Below are positions 62,401-64,000 of a stretch of 64,000 bases of DNA, one piece after another. Numbering within the stretch: the stretch's first letter is position 1; each line of letters begins with the position of its first letter. Source of the DNA: Cohnella abietis (GTDB taxonomy: Bacteria; Bacillota; Bacilli; Paenibacillales; Paenibacillaceae); contig NZ_AP019400.1 in NCBI RefSeq assembly GCF_004295585.1, positions 773,501 to 837,500 on the forward strand, in the 5' to 3' direction. The notes beneath the pieces were generated by a model, which was given only the letters and a program-made list of their open reading frames with translations, did not search any database and was not told the origin of the DNA. Position numbers and translations under genes: made by a program.

Positions 62401-64000
62401 GCAGATGTAAGTATGTATTTACGCTCCGTTGCTACGGGAACATTGTTTTATAACGGAGTCGCAACTAGCTCCGCCACAGCTAAAGTCACACCTTTAGGCG
62501 GGAATAGCGCAGTAACAGTAAAAATCAAAACAGCAAATGATTTGGTTGCAATATCAGCGGGATTTGGCACATCCGCCTATCCGGTTGATGGGAAATACGA
62601 GTTATCAGCGGATATTGATATGAATGATGTGACATTTTCAGCAATCGGTGGAGGCACCACGGCAACTCCATTTATTGGTACATTTAACGGAAGAGGTTAT
62701 ACAATACGAAATCTAAAAATTTCGAGCAGCAACAACAACACTGGCTTCTTCGCTTATTTAGGTGCAGGCAGCAGAGTTGTAAATCTTAAATTAGTGAATG
62801 TTGATATTACCGGAAGCAATAGCACAGGTGCCATTGCCGGGACTTCTTCTGGAACAATTGAAAATAGCTATGTGGATGGAAAGGTAACCGGTAGTGGGTA
62901 CACAGGCGGTATTGTAGGTTTGCTCTATGCGGGCACCTTGCAAAATTCTTTCGTATCCGCAGAAGTTAGTGGGAAAACAGTTGGAGGCTTGATTGGAGGC
63001 ACCAATTATAACAATTCAGGTTCGCCTATTTCCAAACCAGATACGACAACGGGAAATGTTATTATTAATAACTTTGTGAAGGGGACGGTCACAGGGCTTG
63101 TCGGAGGCCAATATTTCGCTGCTGTTGTTGGTGATATGGGTGGTTCTTCAGGCAGTCTGCTCAAAACCTTGAATGGCAATATTGTGACCAATACAGTAAA
63201 TGAGGTAACACCTGGTAAAATAGCGGGCTATTGGTCTGGCAGCAGGCCGATCATCGATTCAAATCAGGTCAACTACTATGACAGTAGCAAGTTAACCACA
63301 AGTGGACTGCCTTCAAGTATCTCCCCTGTTTTTGTAGGAAAAACGGCTTCTGATCTTGCACAAAAAACAGCTTTTGAGGCCTTGGGATGGGACTTTACAA
63401 TCGCTTGGGATTGGGATGCAATTAAAAATGTTCCCGTACCCAAAACGATTATTATTGGCGGCGAAGAAGAAGATGAGTTTGCCCTAACTGTAGATGGAGG
63501 AACCATTACGGTAGACGGAAATGCGGTAGACAGTCCTGTACAGATTAAAGAGGACTCACAAGTTACTGTAAGTGCTACTGTTCCAGAGGGACAACGCTTT
63601 GTAAGATGGACTGCGACAGGTCTTACGAATGAGAGTTATACAGCAAATCCATTAACATTTACGATGCCGGTAAATCAAGTTACATTAAAGGCTGAGTATG
63701 AAAACATAACAATCATAAACGTTGATTTGAGCGATCTTATGGTGGGAGGCACGACAGTAAGCGGATTTAGCGCCAACACAACGAGCTACACGGTGAATGT
63801 GCCAAACAACCAATCTTCCTTAACGGTTACGGCTATCGCGGTAGATGCGAAAGCTACTGTTGCAATTGCAGGCGGTGACAATCTGGTCGTAGGAGACAAC
63901 ACCGTAACGGTTACCGTAACGGCAGAAGATGGAGAGACAACGAAGGTTTACACGATTATCGTAAAACGAGCGGCTGCCCAAGGGGGCGGCGGAATTGTAA
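59401..64000 (+). CDS. Large secreted protein with tandem purple-acid-phosphatase domains (3' end outside window)
   Basis: The frame is open from GTG 59401 to the window end (over 1530 residues); AGGGG lies about eleven bases upstream. A signal peptide covers about the first 40 residues. Two purple-acid-phosphatase-type units follow: fibronectin-like parts at ~50-155 and ~480-600, each followed by a metallophosphoesterase domain. The first has H-N-G-D-I-V-E-D, T-P-G-N-H-D, M-H-A-G and T-G-H-E-H. The second has S-S-G-D-Q-V-N, A-T-G-N-H-E-Y-D, F-H-K and M-G-H-D-H. All metal ligands appear present in both. After an Ig-like domain (~945-1030), GLUG-like repeats (~1040-1350), an InlB-type repeat and a cadherin-like beta domain follow. 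SLH repeats may lie beyond the window. Expected to hydrolyse phosphomonoesters outside the cell. Confidence 0.9.
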   Translation, partial: MNRTTRPTSKLILTMLVVLLAISGLATPMTVKTASAAAPAAIPSQIAISIAGGAEEGKSAMSFNWLTDLTVNNSVIVYGKSSNLADGVIKNATMSTPAAANIIPVNKQTNFKAINSFNVVIQDLIPETKYYYKVGNDSNGYSAIASFTAPANPNDKKPFSFVVSPDTQGTSVSTYDNTKKLYDYIKANEQDAAFLIHNGDIVEDASYSDYWQYFFDAADNLLSTLPIMATPGNHDSATYDQNLVQINARFNYSSLRQPSGLSPAAAGTVYSFEYGDALFISLNSNASTADNNIQYKFLADETAATTKAWKILNMHAGPYDPGSSHYTLDNVTGKKLTDAGVDLVLTGHEHAYARSTLRTTSTAAGAGSVEKAKFGEAPTYVIGGSVYNYGYSLDARDSSSWNDFFYDLRINKTGTGGGAIYSPGVYSKVEVTSNSIIYKAYYKATGSENPFRVIDTFTITKSGDKITQPIGGGKAPTSTTFMFDSFKQEVGKYIARFNWVTPVTTKETQLYYAKKSDFESNGGKFTNVIVGTNNTVDLSSNIANANYNSAGTSYSVAAIQSHKAETTVLDPGTEYVYSVGDGSRNVTNVVSPASFSTPASNLDTFNFTWISDSQQNSSSYDATLNLYTQHAQKALNQAFVDFPDASFVMSSGDQVNFGFDTWEWDAFFEANADTFARVPLYMATGNHEYDGAGNSWAPNNSWNSVDPTLQNLLGRQNPPKNGASYYGGGDGTQRMVAGIDKLQYESSNYYYIYGDTLFLVMDYQDQSTPSQIKAQEDWMKSVVKQNPTKWRVAVFHKSLFGYRMATPVLSWTNAFDQAGIDVVLMGHDHVYVRTNLFANGASIDPQAYGDGTTYITNYSSNNDRRGGLYTKDPTKVAYVDVRAVGPGYANISISPTEIRVTSKGYDTDGVLVMGDTNALVTNKPRTPNLSGWIYPAVPQDTNEFTIKSVAVTGIAKEGQTLSAAVTPSSATATFRWERSTDGSSWTAITGETSSNYKIKTADVSMYLRSVATGTLFYNGVATSSATAKVTPLGGNSAVTVKIKTANDLVAISAGFGTSAYPVDGKYELSADIDMNDVTFSAIGGGTTATPFIGTFNGRGYTIRNLKISSSNNNTGFFAYLGAGSRVVNLKLVNVDITGSNSTGAIAGTSSGTIENSYVDGKVTGSGYTGGIVGLLYAGTLQNSFVSAEVSGKTVGGLIGGTNYNNSGSPISKPDTTTGNVIINNFVKGTVTGLVGGQYFAAVVGDMGGSSGSLLKTLNGNIVTNTVNEVTPGKIAGYWSGSRPIIDSNQVNYYDSSKLTTSGLPSSISPVFVGKTASDLAQKTAFEALGWDFTIAWDWDAIKNVPVPKTIIIGGEEEDEFALTVDGGTITVDGNAVDSPVQIKEDSQVTVSATVPEGQRFVRWTATGLTNESYTANPLTFTMPVNQVTLKAEYENITIINVDLSDLMVGGTTVSGFSANTTSYTVNVPNNQSSLTVTAIAVDAKATVAIAGGDNLVVGDNTVTVTVTAEDGETTKVYTIIVKRAAAQGGGGIV

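Overview
The window reads like a chromosomal segment of a spore-former-type Firmicute in the Paenibacillaceae (Paenibacillus/Cohnella-like). I infer this from the mid-range base composition, strong AGGAGG-type ribosome sites with many TTG/GTG starts, a YesM/YesN-type two-component pair next to a sugar ABC transporter, several very large SLH-anchored surface proteins, copper-amine-oxidase 'stalk' and GLUG modules, and Bacillota-type lipoproteins. No rRNA, tRNA, insertion sequence, prophage or CRISPR array was seen.

Layout. 1-4.8 kb: the 3' end of a sugar-binding lipoprotein, a SEC-C protein, a stalk-domain secreted protein, a small voltage-sensor-like membrane protein and a DUF402 protein. 4.8-8.5 kb: an OmpR-type two-component system divergent from a secreted protein, then a relic of SLH domains and a 52-bp tandem repeat array. 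8.5-25.4 kb: a PucR-type regulator divergent from a ten-gene catabolic operon (UroD-family protein, five-gene oligopeptide-type ABC importer, M20 peptidase, amidohydrolase, HyuA/HyuB hydantoinase/oxoprolinase pair, aldehyde dehydrogenase), closed by a bidirectional terminator. 25.4-28.6 kb: uppP and two orphan exported or membrane proteins, with short tandem and dispersed repeats between them. 28.6-40.0 kb: a glycan-use locus with a large clan-A-like glycoside hydrolase, a sensor kinase/AraC-type regulator pair, a three-gene sugar importer and a GH125 alpha-mannosidase. 40.1-43.4 kb: an SLH protein with 15 GLUG repeats. 43.7-48.4 kb: an ECF sigma factor operon with a six-TM protein and an ABC exporter. 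48.9-57.3 kb: a cobalamin riboswitch plus terminator controlling a 2690-residue SLH-anchored protein that carries three DUF4430 domains and two alpha/alpha-barrel domains. 57.7-59.2 kb: an ArsR-type repressor and a quinone-oxidoreductase-like enzyme sharing an operator. 59.4 kb to the window end: a large secreted protein with two tandem purple-acid-phosphatase-like domains, running off the window.

The most interesting system is at 48.9-57.3 kb. The fold combination (alpha/alpha barrel plus DUF4430) is the one used by animal intrinsic factor and transcobalamin. Here it appears twice in tandem on a cell-wall-anchored protein whose mRNA carries a B12 riboswitch. I infer a surface B12 (corrinoid) capture protein made under B12 shortage. 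Also notable are a 187-bp inverted-repeat-bounded dispersed element (two full-length copies and one deleted copy) and a lone voltage-sensor-like protein with lysine at every third position.
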